From positions 440,644 through 504,643 of the forward strand of contig WBMV01008321.1 in the NCBI GenBank assembly GCA_013396655.1: 64,000 bases of DNA, given 5' to 3'. The position numbers and the translations under genes were made by a program. Below the pieces are notes generated by a model. The model worked only from the letters and a program-made list of their open reading frames with translations. It was not told where the DNA came from and made no database searches. How positions within the stretch are numbered: position 1 is the stretch's first letter; each line of letters opens with the position of its first letter. The stretch comes from Campylorhamphus procurvoides (taxonomy: Eukaryota > Chordata > Aves > Passeriformes > Dendrocolaptidae). Shown here piece after piece: positions 13,501-27,659 of the stretch.

Positions 13501-16500
13501 TACATTTCTAAACTTAACAAATCAGGGTTAAACATATGATCTCTGTACTACACTGGAATCAGGATGATATCTCACTTATATGTAGGATTCGGTGGAACTG
13601 TGTCCCAAACAGTGCAGTAGCAAATATTATCATGTTCATGAGAAAAAGGAATAAGATGGATAATGATCTTAACATACTACAATACATTTATTTGGCACAT
13701 TAAAACAGATTGCCTTCTGGAATTTGATCCATTCTTCATTTTTACAAATAGTGACAAGGAAATGTATGGTATTAAAATGCATTTATTTTCAGATGCCATC
13801 TAATTTTAATTTTTTTAGCAGAAAAGGAGTTGCCTATAGACTAAACATTGCAAGTAGCTTTCCTTCACTTTTTCTTCAAAAATTTGTCATTTTCTTCTGT
13901 TGGTACGTTATTTTGATTTTTATTATGTCAGTTATTCTCTTTAATAAATACAGAGTCCTTGACTGCAGTAGAAAGACTTCTGTGTTGAAGTATGTATCAC
14001 TACTTGGAACTTAATGCCTTCTGTTCTGACAGTGGATGTCAGTGGCAAGTTTCCTTTAGACTCAAATCCCAACTTGGTCGCCAATGAAGCTTCTTACCTT
14101 TAGCAAAATAAAACTCCTACTGAAGAGAAATATACAATTTCTTATGAATAAGCAAATTAATTTGTAGGGGTATGCACTGATAAAACAAGAGCAGAAGCTC
14201 CATTTCTTGTCTTATATCACACTTCAGTGCTTTTGGCTTTTTGTTGTAGACATATAAAGTCATATGCTAACAAATTGATGAATGTCAGCATCTATTTAGA
14301 AAAATACGTATAGACACAGTACTGAAGGGACTGACATTTTATGATCAATTTGGATTCTGTGGAGACCTCTACATGTATTTTTTTTTCATAGTGAAGTGTC
14401 AGATATAAAGATCATACTGTTCTGCAGTGTTCTGTCTCTGGGTACTGAGCAACCTGAGGAAGGGTTTAAGGAAAGGACAAACATACAGTAATATTTCCTC
14501 AGTATACTCTTTCATTTTCCTACAAAATATGATTAATTGGCTTCTTGATTCAGAGGTGATACATTTAGATTTAATGACCCTTGATAGAATTATCGTCTAT
14601 GAACATGTCCAATCACTTTTGAACCCTTTAACAGACAGCTGTAAAGTCTGTGGGGATAAGCTGAGCAGTTAGCAATATGCTGTGTATTTGAACCTAGTAC
14701 CTTGTAGGTGTCCCCTAGATCTTGTATTACAGTGGATAGGGACTGGCTGTTTCCTGTTCATCTTCTCTGTTACACTACATGCAGTTGTCTCTTTTCTGGG
14801 TTGAAAAGTAAAACTATATTTATTTATTCCTTATATGAAAGCTGTTCTGCACTTTGGCCACTCTCCTCAGCCTTCTCTGCACTTAGTTTGGAAAGAAACC
14901 TAATGCACTAAATATTGCTATTCTGAGCAGCATCAAACCTTGGCACTGATTAATGAGAACCTTTGTGGCAATCCCTTTCACAGGTTTTAAACTCCCTTTC
15001 TGAATAAGGAGTCATGTCTTTAAGGTAGTTCTTGATGTGTGGATATTGTGTGGTAATGAGGGTATCCTGATGATATCAAAGATACCAGATTTTTTTTTTC
15101 TTTCTTAAGAAATATGTAAAAATACCTTACTGGGAACTTAAGAAACTGTGGACCCAGAGGCAAGTCAGAATTGTCACATGTAAAACTCAAGGGACGTACC
15201 ATTAGTACTGAGAAAAAATGAAGTAGGAACATGTTTAGGAAACTCACATGCAACTGAGAAAAGCAATAACATAATGTGCAGGCTGACACAGCTACTGCCT
15301 TAAAAGCCTAAGCTCAATGAGAAAAAGAAGATGAAACACAAGAAAGGTTGTCCTTGTCCCCTCTAAACAAGTGGACCTTTTGGAAGAGGTTAACTATCAG
15401 TGTTCCTTTCAAGATATCTTGATTTATTTAACTGTGTCACCTCACTTCAGATCTGACCAATGACTTCTGACAGTTTTCTGCCCAAGGGCAGATCTAGCCA
15501 AACTGGGCTCATTTTGCTTGTTTTCACCTCCTCCTGCCAACATTAAACTGATTTCAGGCTAATTATGATCCTCTTGCTCCAATCAGGTCATTCAGGATAT
15601 TGCCCCCTTACTTGGGTGAACGATTCTTAATTCACAAGGTCCCTTCTATCTGTTCCTCAAATATTTATGCTGGATTAAAGTAAATAATGTATATATTTTC
15701 CACTCCCTTCAGTTTTATTTTTTGTTTGTTTTTTGTTCTAGCATTATTTGCCAATAGAGAAAATTTTCAAAAACACTATAAAGTTGAAGTCCCATCAATT
15801 AATATGAATATACGAACTGTAAAGAAAATTGAGAGAGATATATTGAAACAGTTTCCATAGAAATTTGTCTGAACAGAGGAAACAGAAATCTGTTAAGGAT
15901 ACAGCCTACCCTGATCCCATGAGTTCATCATAGGTATTACCCTCTGTGATAAGAAAATTAAGAGATTTATACCCCGGCAACTCGATCAGAGCTGATTCTT
16001 CATCATTAGCTATCACACTGAAAACCTGTTATTGTGAACATATCTTTCTTCCCCCTTTTTCTTTAAATTACTGTTAGTTTAACCCACATATGCCAATATT
16101 TACCTTAGTCTGTATTGATATAAATCAACAAAGTTTAATATTAGACATATTGTCATAAATGTTCTATAAGAGTTATTGAAGATTAAGCTGAGACCTGTTC
16201 AATAGCAGCTTAAAATTTGTTGCCTCACAGATAGCAGTAATAAGAGGCTAACACACATGTTGGGAATGAATCCTCACGTCTATTAAGATTTGTTTGAACA
16301 GGTTTCTATCACAACAGGTGCACAATTACTTTATGAGTAAAATATTATCAGCCTTCCAAATTAGCCAGGGCAAAATGCAAGTTGTCTGATTAAATAATCA
16401 AACCCAATACTTAAAATGCACTTGATTTCCACAGGAATTTTAAGATGCTAAGTCCCAGTCTATCAGTGAAACTGTGATTGTTTGCAGCATGCAAGTAGCA

Positions 16501-18167
16501 GCTTGCAGAGTACCCTGTTGGTACATTTTACATAATTCACCCCACATTATACAAGACAAAACCACTAAAAAAGCATATAATAACAGGTTTTACTTCTAGT
16601 CAAACAATTTTAATCTACAAATGAAGGTATTATACTGTGCATGAAAATCAGAAAAAAAGTGGGCCTCTAATGGAAAATAGTTTGAAAGTGTTCTCCATTC
16701 AATTAGGAGGCACATCAGTTTAGAAATACAAAACCTAATGTTCTTTTTAAAATAATTTAGTTTACAAAGGGGGAGGAACTAAAGGAAAAACGTCTGAATC
16801 TGAAGTGCAGCTTGCAGTGTGGAAAATACATATGTCACCAGTTATTGAATAGCTCAGTAAACACAGTGACTCAGAGACCTGAGAAATGAGTAAAATCTGA
16901 AACAGTAGGTTCACCATGAACGGAAAACTGAGCAGTGCAGCTGCCAGGGGCAGATTATATACAGGTAACTGTTTGTTTTCATATCTGAATCTGTTTGTCA
17001 ATCAAAGAATGCTGTGAATCAGGAGATGGGATCTCAAATACAAAACCACAAAGTCAGAGACAGCATCTGGAGGAGCTCCAAGCCACAAAAATTAGGGAAG
17101 AAGCACAGAGGGAACAAAAACTGTAAATGCTTGCATGGTTTCTGCCTCTATATACATTGAATTTAAATAATTGTGTTGATACATCAGTAATAATAATTGC
17201 TGATAAAAATTATAGTCCTTATTTTGGGCAGCAATATGTTTTACTAAATGTGAAATTAAATGCAATTTGTATTAATTAGGGATAATATGAAAGTATTCGA
17301 GCAGTTGACATTTTCGACATTTTTAAACATACTACTATGTGTGAAGATAGATCTTTTGCATTTGTTTTGACTTGGAATTATGTAGATTGATATATGCCCC
17401 TAACGTGTTCTGTTGACATAAGATCCCAGTGCTAACCCCTGAGATCAGAAAATTATTTATAGTTAAGGTTCACTGTACTTAGAAATTTAATTATGGGATT
17501 TGATCTTTGATGTAACTGTTTAGTAGACAATTGTAGTTCTCTCTGGAAGCTGAAATACACTCTTATTAAGGGTACTAAATGGAAATCTAAAGTTAATATG
17601 CAGGTGGTGAACTCAGGTTGCAGGATTTAAAAAGTGTGTGTTATGTATACAGATGTTTTATTAGGATTGTGCAATTAACTTTTTCTAAATGTGGGAAAAC
17701 TTACAGACTTCAAATCTTGATTGGCAGCATCCAAAAAATACTAACAGGTTTACTCAGGAAGGTAAAGTTGCTCTGTAGTTTGGGGTTTCTTTTTCAGGTT
17801 CTTTAAGAATCATAGAGTTCCTTTTAACTTGTAACTGATGGAACATTTTACTTTTGTTGCTTTCCTCTGGTGCCAGGATCCATTTGCTCATCTCAACATA
17901 TTGTTGAGATTCGGTAACAGCTACAGGATGACTGTGGATGTTCTTTTAGGGACTATAGCAAATAGAGAATTCCTACCTCAGGATGTATTAATAAATTAAT
18001 TAATGTTCTGATATATTTTTTTGGTTTCTTCACCTCCTAAGGGTTCTATAGTGTAATTTTGGGTCTTCAGACTTCAGACTCAGACTTTAGCTTGTTTTAA
18101 TTAAATAGTCTTCATGAAGGACAAAAGTGTTCTTTTCGATAGACTCACACCAGCACTTGCAGTGTGA

Positions 18168-18286
18168 TTGGATGTGGCTCTGAGCAACCTGGTCTAGTGG
18201 AAGGTGCCCCTGCCCATGGCAAAGGGGTTGGGCCTAGATGATCTTTAAGGTCCCTTCCAAGTCAACCCATTCTATGATTCTGTGAT
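18168..18286 (+). mobile_element. CR1 LINE 3' terminus (avian type)
   Basis: The sequence reads through the typical sense-strand CR1 tail: GAGCAACCTGGTCTAGTGGA, AGGTGCCCCTGCCCATGGCA, a GGGGTTGG stretch, then GATGATCTTTAAGGTCCCTT and CCATTCTATGATTCTGTGAT. The last part is the diagnostic eight-base terminal repeat (ATTCTATG-like) that ends CR1 copies. Only about 120 bp remains, so it is strongly 5'-truncated. It is closer to consensus than the older fragment at 19.8 kb. Confidence 0.95.
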
Positions 18287-19789
18287 CTGTAAAATGAGAG
18301 CACAGCTCTTCGCGTATCAAAGTCAGATCCTACAGAACAGCTGGCATCACCACTGCCAGGGCTAAGACTTTGGCTCCTGTTCCAAATAATAACATTTATA
18401 GCCTCAGTTTCTGTGATGGTCATTAACAAACTCTGAAATGAGAAATTTTCTTCTTTTTTTCTTTTTTAACAAAAATGACCTGTTCTTTTTTGTTGGAATT
18501 CTGAAAGAGTTCATTTTCTGTGGTTCAAGAACTCAAGATGTACCATGTTTGTTTAACGTCCTTAATTGACTGCTAGAAGCTAGGAAATGGTTAAAAGATA
18601 CTGTGAGAATCAGAAAGTTAGTTCGTAAACTAGGTAATGTTTTTGCCATCTGTACCTATTCAGGCTTTTACAGAAGTGCTCTTTTTTGTCAGTGTTAGCT
18701 ATGTCATAGCAGGTGTAGACTTGTGAAGTTGGTTAAGCAACTGAGAAAGCCACTCCTCCTAAACTATGTAAACTGAATTAATACCTAAAGCAATACTGAG
18801 TTCCTGGCTTAGTAAAAATACTTATTTTTTTGTGCATAGGGAAAGAAATGTGAAAGGGAGTGTGCGAGTGTTGCCTTATAAAAGAATTTTAATGTATTCT
18901 CTTTACATGTATTCATTCATCCTCTTATGCAGGCTGGTTGTCTTATACAAACTTCTGTCTGTATATGCTGAGTCCGTGATAGAGCTGAAACTGCAAGCTT
19001 AGCTTTAGTGGAAGCTGCTGAGGTCCCCTCAATGCAGAACAGGTATACAAGAGCAGAAAAATTTCATCTTTGCTATGGCATATCCAGCCAATAATGGAAA
19101 TGCTCCTAGGAGGAATTTGAAAATTTTTAAGTGAATGAATTTCATGTCATTTAAAAGTTGCCAAAGCGCTACTAAGTTCTAAAAAGTGATACCTAAACAT
19201 CTCATGTCCACCAGCAGTCAGTCAGCAATATTTCTGTTTATTTTGACACACTGAAATTAAGACAATAGCAAAATGTATAGCCAAAAGATGACTATACTTT
19301 AGGAGTTACTGTAAGGATGCAGTTAAAAACTTTTTTTGTTCTATGTTTATTAGTTATGGGAAACTCAAAGTGAGCAACTTTCGGTTTTGACTGAAACATG
19401 TCAACCCTAAGCCTAATGTGTACACACCGTCACACAGATCCAGGTTCTCATGTCCTCAAGCTGGTGTTGCACATGAGAAAAGTAAATGAAACAGCTTCTG
19501 TGTTAAGGAAAGATAGTTGGTTGACCCATAGCTATGAATTTCCATACCAGGTAACCAAATCTGAATAAAAAAAATCATCAAGTACTGTATCTGAAGGGCT
19601 AACGTTACTACAAAAGAAATGAGAGAAAAAATGAAAAGGAGATCTTTGGCATAAAGGACAGAAACAGCCAAAGCCCCATTTTACTTCAGGAAGAATGATA
19701 AATGGACACACAGGAATGAGGAAAAACAGGAAAAACATATACTTTCACACTAATATTATCTCCACCTCTATTTTCAGTTAGAGAGATTT

Positions 19790-20035
19790 CCAGACCCTGA
19801 TGCAATTTATGTGTTTTGAATCAGTCAAATAGGTTGCTCTTCCCCCTTCCAAATAATTGTCCAATCTGCCCTTGAACCTATATAAAGTTTAGAGCCAGCA
19901 GCGTCTTTTAGGAGGACGTTCCATGGCTCTAATGTCCATTGCATGAAGAACCACTTTGGGATCAAATTCACTGAAATCTTTTAATTTGATGTTATGTGGT
20001 TGAGACACATCTATCTCAATTTTTAAAACAGTATA
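19790..20035 (-). mobile_element. Probable old CR1/L3-like LINE fragment
   Basis: A stretch reading CCAATCTGCCCTTGAACC, then GGAGGACGTTCCATGG, then CATGAAGAACCACTTTGG follows the order of CR1/L3-family 3' sequence read in reverse (residual 'failed-to-fill' phrase, 'ttccatggtt' phrase, then 'aagaa...ctt' phrase), the same order as in the copy at 6115. It is far more diverged than the other two CR1 pieces. A consensus search would be needed to fix the family; a chance resemblance is possible. Confidence 0.42.
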
Positions 20036-21624
20036 AGATGTCATCTGAGTCAATGGATGCTAGATGCTTCATGTGTTTTTGAAAGCATGACCATAGGTAG
20101 ATCTGCAATAGTAAGGGTCCCAAATCTCTTTAAAAACCTGGCCCAGAGACACCTAAATCTGAGAAACACCTTGTGAAAATACATGAGATCTTTGCAGATG
20201 CAAACAGATTGAAATTTTCGTGTTTATTTAAGACTCATAGATAGGAAATAACCAGAAAATGCATTGCTTGAGTTCAAAATTATTTTGCAGTCACAATTAG
20301 CCTTTATCTAAGTTAGCATTATCTCTACATCACAGTTACACTGAAGTAACTTCTGAGAAACACATCAGAAACATTGCACTGAGGTGCCATAGGTATGTTC
20401 TTCTGAACATAACTCATTTTTTAAACAGAACACTTAAAAGGAAGATGATTAACTTTGAAAACCAATTGAGAGTGATATCAGTAGAAATCTGTTTTCTCTG
20501 CTTCTGTTTCTTCTTCCTTCTTTCAGTTTTCTTCCTTTTTTTTTATAGTTTTAATGTCTTGTTTTGAAGGAAAACTAATGCTGAAATTGTGGTTGCTGTA
20601 GAAATAAAGTAATGGAATTGCTACGTGGACAGTGTTCTATTGTCTTAAGGAGAGAGAAACAATTAGAAGATCCTGATTTCTTAAATACATACCAGGTCTA
20701 TTTATAATACCTTGAATTAGAATGTTGTTATAGCGGAATTCAAAACCTCTTGGTGTTTCCTACATACTCCAAGTGCTTCAGGGCTTATTGTGAATCATAG
20801 TAATACTGTGCCTAAACTTTAACTAAATTCAGATCTGTGAATATTGGATTATATTAAGTCTTTTGAACAGGCAGTGTTTATGTTTTCTTTCTGAGTGAAC
20901 CTGTTTGAGTGGTAGAATACCTATGAAAGCACAACAAAATAACATGATACTGCTCTGGTTTGGGACTGTGAAGAACTTAATTACCAAAGACTCTGGAGCG
21001 AAGGGCTGTGTTAAATGTTTGGGTTTGTGATCAAGTCGGTATACAAATAAATTGAATTAAGAAAATTTCTAACCGTGCTTTTAGTTGCTTCTGAGAACCA
21101 TCTGGCTAAACACACTCATGCTTGTGGTTAGGGTACAATTATACCAGAACACTCTTAGAATATGTGTGGAACTTCAGTCTGTAAATGCAGGCCACCCCCT
21201 TCGTGCTCTGGTTAATGTGATTTAGGGACTTTCTCTGTAGCTAGAAAACATGTCTGATAATTTTGTAACATATTTACAGGAGCACAACAAGCTGGCCATA
21301 GAATGCTGATTTATTCTGGAATGCAATATTTTAAATTAATTATTTATTTATAAAGTGAACCTTGAGGGAAAACCAGCATAGTTTACTTGTTTGGTTTTTG
21401 TTTCTCATACCCATACAGTGAGGCTGTGGTTATTTCAAAAAGCATAAGATAATTCATATTTGTAGCATTAATATGCTCTGCTGAATTGGTTTTACAGATT
21501 GCTAGGTTGTGGGCAGCAGATAAGTAGCGCTTTCAATTTATAACTCTTTGATTATGAACTAAATTTAAAATAATATTCAGATTTACAAGCCTGAAGCTGC
21601 CAATTTTGACCACCTAATGCCATT

Positions 21625-21715
21625 ATTAATGAACATATCAATGGACCTGTTTCAAAGCCCACTGAAATAAGTGTCAATCCTTCAACTGACTTCTGCGGGC
21701 ACATTCTAAATGTAT
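21625..21715. repeat. Decayed palindromic amniote repeat
   Basis: The sequence GGACCTGTTTCAAAGCCCAC, then TGAAATAAGTGTCAATCCTT, then CAACTGACTTCTGCGGGC is a worn version of a remembered amniote repeat. In that repeat, 'caaagcccattgaagtcaatgg' is mirrored by 'ccattgacttcagtgggctttg'. The two arms are still visible as CAAAGCCCACTGAA and TTCAACTGACTTCTGCGGGC around a short centre. The family name is not recalled. Confidence 0.45.
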
Positions 21716-24700
21716 AAAATGTTGTTGCTTTTCCATACATATCAAAGGCTTTTGACTAAATTGTCTCTTCTCAGATGAGGTAGGAAGTTTCTTCTTTACA
21801 GCTTCTCTGATAGACAGGCTATGCTAATGTCCTTGTTTTGCAATAAACTTTGCTTCTTCATTACTTATCACCAGAGGCAATAAAAATCTTCAGAGGCAAA
21901 TATAAGTTTTTCATTGATATACTTGTTTGTATTTGTAAGACATGAAAGATGAACATGTAATTAAGATCAAAATTAAAATTTATATTTAAAGTATATAAAT
22001 CTTGCAGTACTAATACTCCTCATATTTATATTTAGACATTTCTGAGTGGTGTAGCTAATAATTACTAACTAAAAACTCATGGAAGTAACTTATTTAATAA
22101 GATATAAAAAGTAACTGCAAGACATCAGAAGTCAGAGTACATTTCACAGGGGCAAATCTCCTCTCCTGTGTATATTGTGCATTTTGCATGCAGCTGAAGA
22201 AATGCATTTGGGTTACAATTTTCAGTAGAGGAAAAGAGGCAAGATTCCTGGAGTGTTTTGGATTGGGATCCTTAGTGTTAGCTTTAAGGCAAATAAGCTC
22301 AAATAATTGAATCCTAATATGTAAATCAATTAGCCTTTTAATAAAAAAGCTGCAGTGGCACCTATGGAAAGGGTCTCTTCCCTTCTTGTGCCATAGAAAG
22401 AAGTATTCATTCCTATCCTCATTCACACAGCCCTTCCTAGCACAGAGTTGGTCAGTTCAGTATAAGACACTGCATTATCTTCCCTAAAACTTGATTAGCC
22501 CCACAGGAAGATACAGTGATGAGGTGGTTTTTTTGCCTCATTTGCACATGTCCAACTGCAGGAGGACACATAAAAGCTGCGTGAAATTCAGCTGTCACCT
22601 ATTCTTACCATCTCCCCTCATATGTATTTGTAGACATTACAGTGCAAAGTATTCCTTACTATTTAAAGTGTTTATTTCTTCAAACACATGGACAAAAAGC
22701 AGAAAAAAAATATTAAACCCTCCTTTTCACTAGCTTGCATTTAAAATATAAAAATTAAAGCATATAATTCTTTTTCACTTTTCATTATCATTCCATAGTT
22801 TAGACAATGAAGAAGACTGAAAAAAACCCAAACCAAAACAAAAATTTCTTTTATATAATGAATATTTTTATGAAAGACAAATAATCAGCTAAAGAAATCA
22901 CAAGGAGCTATGACTTCAGTTAGGTGGGGAAATTAATGTCATCCAATTCATATGAACTATATTCATCAAATGAGATATTAAATAAACTTCCTCTTAACTC
23001 AGCTTTCTTAAGTCACTTTTATGCATGTACATATACAATTCTCTTTCCAGAATAAGATTAGATAGAACAGATATTCACTTCATCCCTGTGATTGAAGACA
23101 CAAGTCTTAATTGGAGAGCTCTTCCTTCCAAACAAGTGCTTTCTTGCACTTGCATGAGAAGAAATGCTAGTTTTAAAAGAATGAAAAATTGTATAGATCA
23201 CTTGGAATTCTATCATGTTTACAAAATGGAAAAATAAGATTAATGACACGCAGAAATCACTTGTTAAGTTAAAACTGAATATGGAAACAAAATTACTTTT
23301 ATCCAGCTGTGTGTTGTTAGGAAAGAACAATCAATGAAATGGAGCAATTTCAAAATCAGTTCTGAATTCTCCATTTACATTTTTTTCTTCAGCAAACTCC
23401 CAATCTTTTCGTGCTAGTTAATAAGATCCTACTTATTCCAGACTGCCATCAATTGTGATTCTCAACATTGTAATTCCAAAGAAGACACTATGATTGTATA
23501 TAAGCAAAACAAAATTTCATTTCATATCCCAAAGAGGCTGTTACAAAAAGTATCTTTCTTACACCTTTTACTGCAAGGTTTTATATGAATATTAGAGATG
23601 AGTTAGCATTCATATATCAGACTATCCAATACTCCACATCAAGGCACAGGTGCAAATATTCACTTAGAACTAAAATAGTTTTTCTTCTTTTCTGGAACTG
23701 AAAGTTAACGATTTTCTATTTAATTCAAATATCTGAAACATTGCTTAATTTAATTAAGATATAGTGAGACTAGTAGTGCAGAAAAACTTCATTCAGCAAA
23801 TTTTAGGAATGAGAAGAGAAAAATAACGATGGAAAGAATTATCCAGAAAGCTAAATAATGTTCAGCACAAAATGTGATTGTGTTGGGGTTCCTTTGAAAC
23901 TGGTGTGAAAGGTTGGGCAGTATTTCTCAGTGTAAGCACTTAGGTCTCAGTTTTACATCTATAGTCTCACATTAAGCTATGAACTTATGGAGAAAGTTTT
24001 ATAAGAAAATATATTCAAAAGGTCTAACCGTAAATACCCAGGTTTTTTATATCAAATGATGCTCTCAGGACAGAGCCTTCTGTTTAACATGTCTGCTTTT
24101 GGTCCTCTGACAATTACAAAATTCAGCCAAAGATGAGGAAAGAATCCATGTGTTTTGGGTCAAGTTGAGAGATAAAACAATAGGGAAAGTGAACAACTGC
24201 TTTCACTTACTATTTACAGGAACGTGGGGATCAATTCTCATGCCATTGTAAATTCAAGGTATTTCAACTGAAGTTTTTTGATTTACATGTATATGTAAAT
24301 AATGTGAAGAGAGAATTAGACTTGCTGAATTGTTAATTCCAGTGAAATGAAGAAATAAGCAGTGAAGATCATCATTACTGAGGGACTTGATATTTCTGAT
24401 ATTTAGTATTTATGTTCCATTATCAGAAGGGAAAACTTTGGCTATCTCCATTTTGCCATGAGAGATCTGTTTTACTACAAGGCAACTTAAATTGTTGTAG
24501 GACTATTGGACTGAAGTTAGTTTTACAGCCCTTGCAAATGAGAAAATTTAAGGGATTTAACTTTCAAACCCTGTTAATGACTTTCTAATCTCATTGAGGA
24601 AGACATAATATTGGCCTGCTATTGTTTGTGCTTCATGTGTGTTCTCTGATAGGGAAAATGAAACCAATCTTGTACTTTTCTTACTCACAATATTAATGTT

Positions 24701-25500
24701 CAGAAAAAATGCTGTTAAACATCATCCGTCTGGGGAAGGTTCTAGTCCTGAAAGTTTTTCCTACTGTGACATTTAAGTATTTCTGCTATCCTTATTAGCA
24801 CAGTTCCTGGCATCTGTGTGGTTTTTCTACAGAAGAGGAACAGTTGTATAATTAGGTGATTGTTAGATTTTGGGGGTTTTGCCTTTGTTGTTGTTGTATG
24901 CTTGCTTGTTCAGGATGTTTTTATTTATCATTTCTTTTCACTTTCAATTTGTCTTCTATCCTTTTGGTATTTTTTTAAATATACTCTTTCTGTCTCTGGT
25001 ATGGCCCTCAACTAGGTTTTGGAATCTTAATTGTACTATCCTTAGCATAACATCCTCCTCCCCTTCCCTCTCCATGATCCAGGGAAGTACTGGGAAATAC
25101 TGAAACTGAAGGTCAGGACATTTTTTCATCTCTCAAGTCCTGAACAAGTACTGTGAATGAATGGACCATTTTTACTCTCATTTGTGAATCTTTTTTTACT
25201 TTAAATGCATTGGAATTGAGCATCAGAGTCAGTAATAATATGAATTTTGCTCTCCATATAACACTACCATGTTAATTTTATCTTGATGTGCTATGCCCTA
25301 GGATATAGTCTTCTCAGCTAAGAAAACAAAACTGCTCATTTTTCTCTTTACCTCATATTTTAGTGTTTGTATCACTGTACAGATAACTCACAGCCCGTGG
25401 CCTTTGCTATATCTTTATATTCTAATCCAGTAAGAACAGGTTGGCTATGAATTTTTAGTTGAAATGTATAATAACTATGTTCACTGTAAATGAACATAGA

Positions 25501-25514
25501 TATGTATATACATA
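25501..25514. repeat. AT-rich 14-bp palindrome
   Basis: TATGTATATACATA is self-complementary and continues into a TA/CA-rich stretch to about 25530. Just upstream, TGTTCA and TGAACA flank a seven-base loop. It is probably low-complexity sequence. Confidence 0.6.
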
Positions 25515-26689
25515 TATACATTATAAATGTTTATATCCAGCAATATCACATTTTTCCTACATAGAGTCTGAACAGCTTGTATTGAGTATATATGAAGAAT
25601 TTCTAAACCCACTGAAAACACTAAAGAATTCACAACAAAATCTCTACTTGCTGTTAAAAACCCTACAAAGAATTTATTCAAAAAATTATCATCTTTCTTC
25701 CATGCACACATGTATGAATTAACACTTCATATATACTTCTAGTGTTATTTATAATGTAAAGTTACAAGTTTTTTTTAATAGAATACAATAGTAAAACAGA
25801 ATCGTACATATGAGATAGTAACTACATTTCTAAACATAATTGAAGTCCTAAAAGGCTTATGACAAATAGAGTTCTTTTTTTCATGTGTGTGAAAGAAAGT
25901 AAGGAGTCCAAGATATATGTTGAAATTCTGCTTTTTGCTGGGCACCGGTTTGGAGGAGGGGGAGGTTGAAGGTCTGGCTAACATCACATTCTTTCCTACA
26001 TTCCTGACATGGATTACATTTTAGGACTCAACTGTAGATTCACCACATTGCTAAAAATGGTGCACAGTCTCATTGTGCTGCTCCATGAGCTGACCAGGTA
26101 CTTCTCAGTCCAAACCTTTGCCTAGCAGATTGCTTAGACAGTTATAGAACTGTTTGGGAGTAACTTGTGAGCAGTTTCTGTTGATCCAGTCACTGTAGTA
26201 TTTTTCTTTTGAAGGTATTGGTTTACTTTGATTAGAACTGTTGTGAAAAACGGTCAAGGAAGAAAACCTCTGAATGTAAGATATCGCTCAGGAAACACTT
26301 TGAAATTGCTAAGAAACAATGCAAGAGCAAACAGTCCAGTGAAGATGTAAGAAAAAAAAATGTTATTTGGAGGACCAAAGCTATGGTATAAGCATTTACT
26401 GGACATGGTTAGGCAGGTAAGCCTGCCTTAGTTGCCATCAGGCGATGGCAAATCTCTAGGAGAAAATATTCAGCTGGATTACTGTAGACATTCTTGTGAC
26501 CTGTTCTTAATGCAGAAAAAACAGTTCTGTCATTTGTGAAAGTCTGAAGAAGGGATAAACCCTTCAAATTCTTTTGAGGAGGGAAAAACGAACAAAGCAC
26601 ACCACTTTAAGTGGTGGAATAGGGTTCAGTTGAACACGAACACTCAGAGATGACTGTGAAGGCACTTATGCCCAGGGACTCCTGACTGA

Positions 26690-26970
26690 TTCCAGGTCAA
26701 TGTGAGGCACAGATCTGGATGTGCATCACCCTTCTGCATGTGTACTGCCTCCCCGGGTTGGGTAAGAATGATGTGTGGACTGGATGAAAGCCTCAATATG
26801 ATCCAAACTATAGGGCCATGGGTGAAGGACCCTGGTGTGTGCTGTGAGACCTGCCAGCAGCTCAGCTTGCACAGAGCCAGGGAGGTGGCAGTGGTGATGG
26901 AGGACAGCAAGCCCTGCTGCCGTGGGCCCCTGCCCTCCCCCCTCACCTGTCTATGGGCACAGTGACATGG
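26690..26970. other. GC-rich pocket of unknown origin
   Basis: Hand counts of three 60-base lines here give 34, 37 and 44 G+C, against a clearly AT-rich surround. Overlapping open frames of 87 codons (+) and 100 codons (-) exist only because stop codons are rare in GC-rich sequence; neither peptide resembles a family I know. There is no poly(A), no recognised LTR or SINE landmark and no SOX6 homology. It might be an eroded retroelement or gene-conversion patch, or a small CpG-poor regulatory segment. Confidence 0.5.
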
Positions 26971-27659
26971 GAAAATGAAGTGTCAGTGGCCTCACTGAGT
27001 TGATTTCATATTCACTCAGCTACCTGCAATTTTATGGCTAATCTAAGAAAGACAGTCCGGACTATGATAAGTATAGGATTGTATTACAAGTCTGCTGTTT
27101 TGCAAATCATGAATTTTAAATTGTTCCCACTTAAGAAACTGTTTCAGCATCTGAGGTTTGTTATATGTAAAACTAGGATGAAACCTGCAGATTATCAGTG
27201 AAACATTTTCATCCTTCTCATAAGCATAGCTAATTTAACCCATTTTTTGTTTTTAAAAATCTGACAAATGGATTTTTCTGTACAGAACATTTTCAGTAGT
27301 TCTTAACTCCCATTACTGTTCATGGGCATATGATAATAAAATTTCCATGCTTAAAGCTTAAAATGCAGAATCATTTTGAAGCATAAGGGAGGGGAAAGGT
27401 CTCACACCTTCCCAAGAGAAGCTATCCGGTGTGGCTTGCATGCTGGACGTGTTTGCTGTGCTGCCTTCTGCACTGGGATGCTACAAAGCACAATGGAAGC
27501 ATTTATTAAACTTTTTATAAGAACGGGACAGTAGCATATGGGAACATCAACAATTGCTAACTGATCATGAAATAAAGAAATTCCAGTATTCTAGTGTTAT
27601 AAAAAGAAGGGGGAAAAAAAAGTCATTCAGAACTTAGTCATATTGGTTCAGCTGTTGTA

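Noticed and set aside
26411..26428. AGGCAGG / CCTGCCT hairpin with a four-base loop
   Set aside because: A seven-base stem is short enough to be expected by chance in 64 kb.
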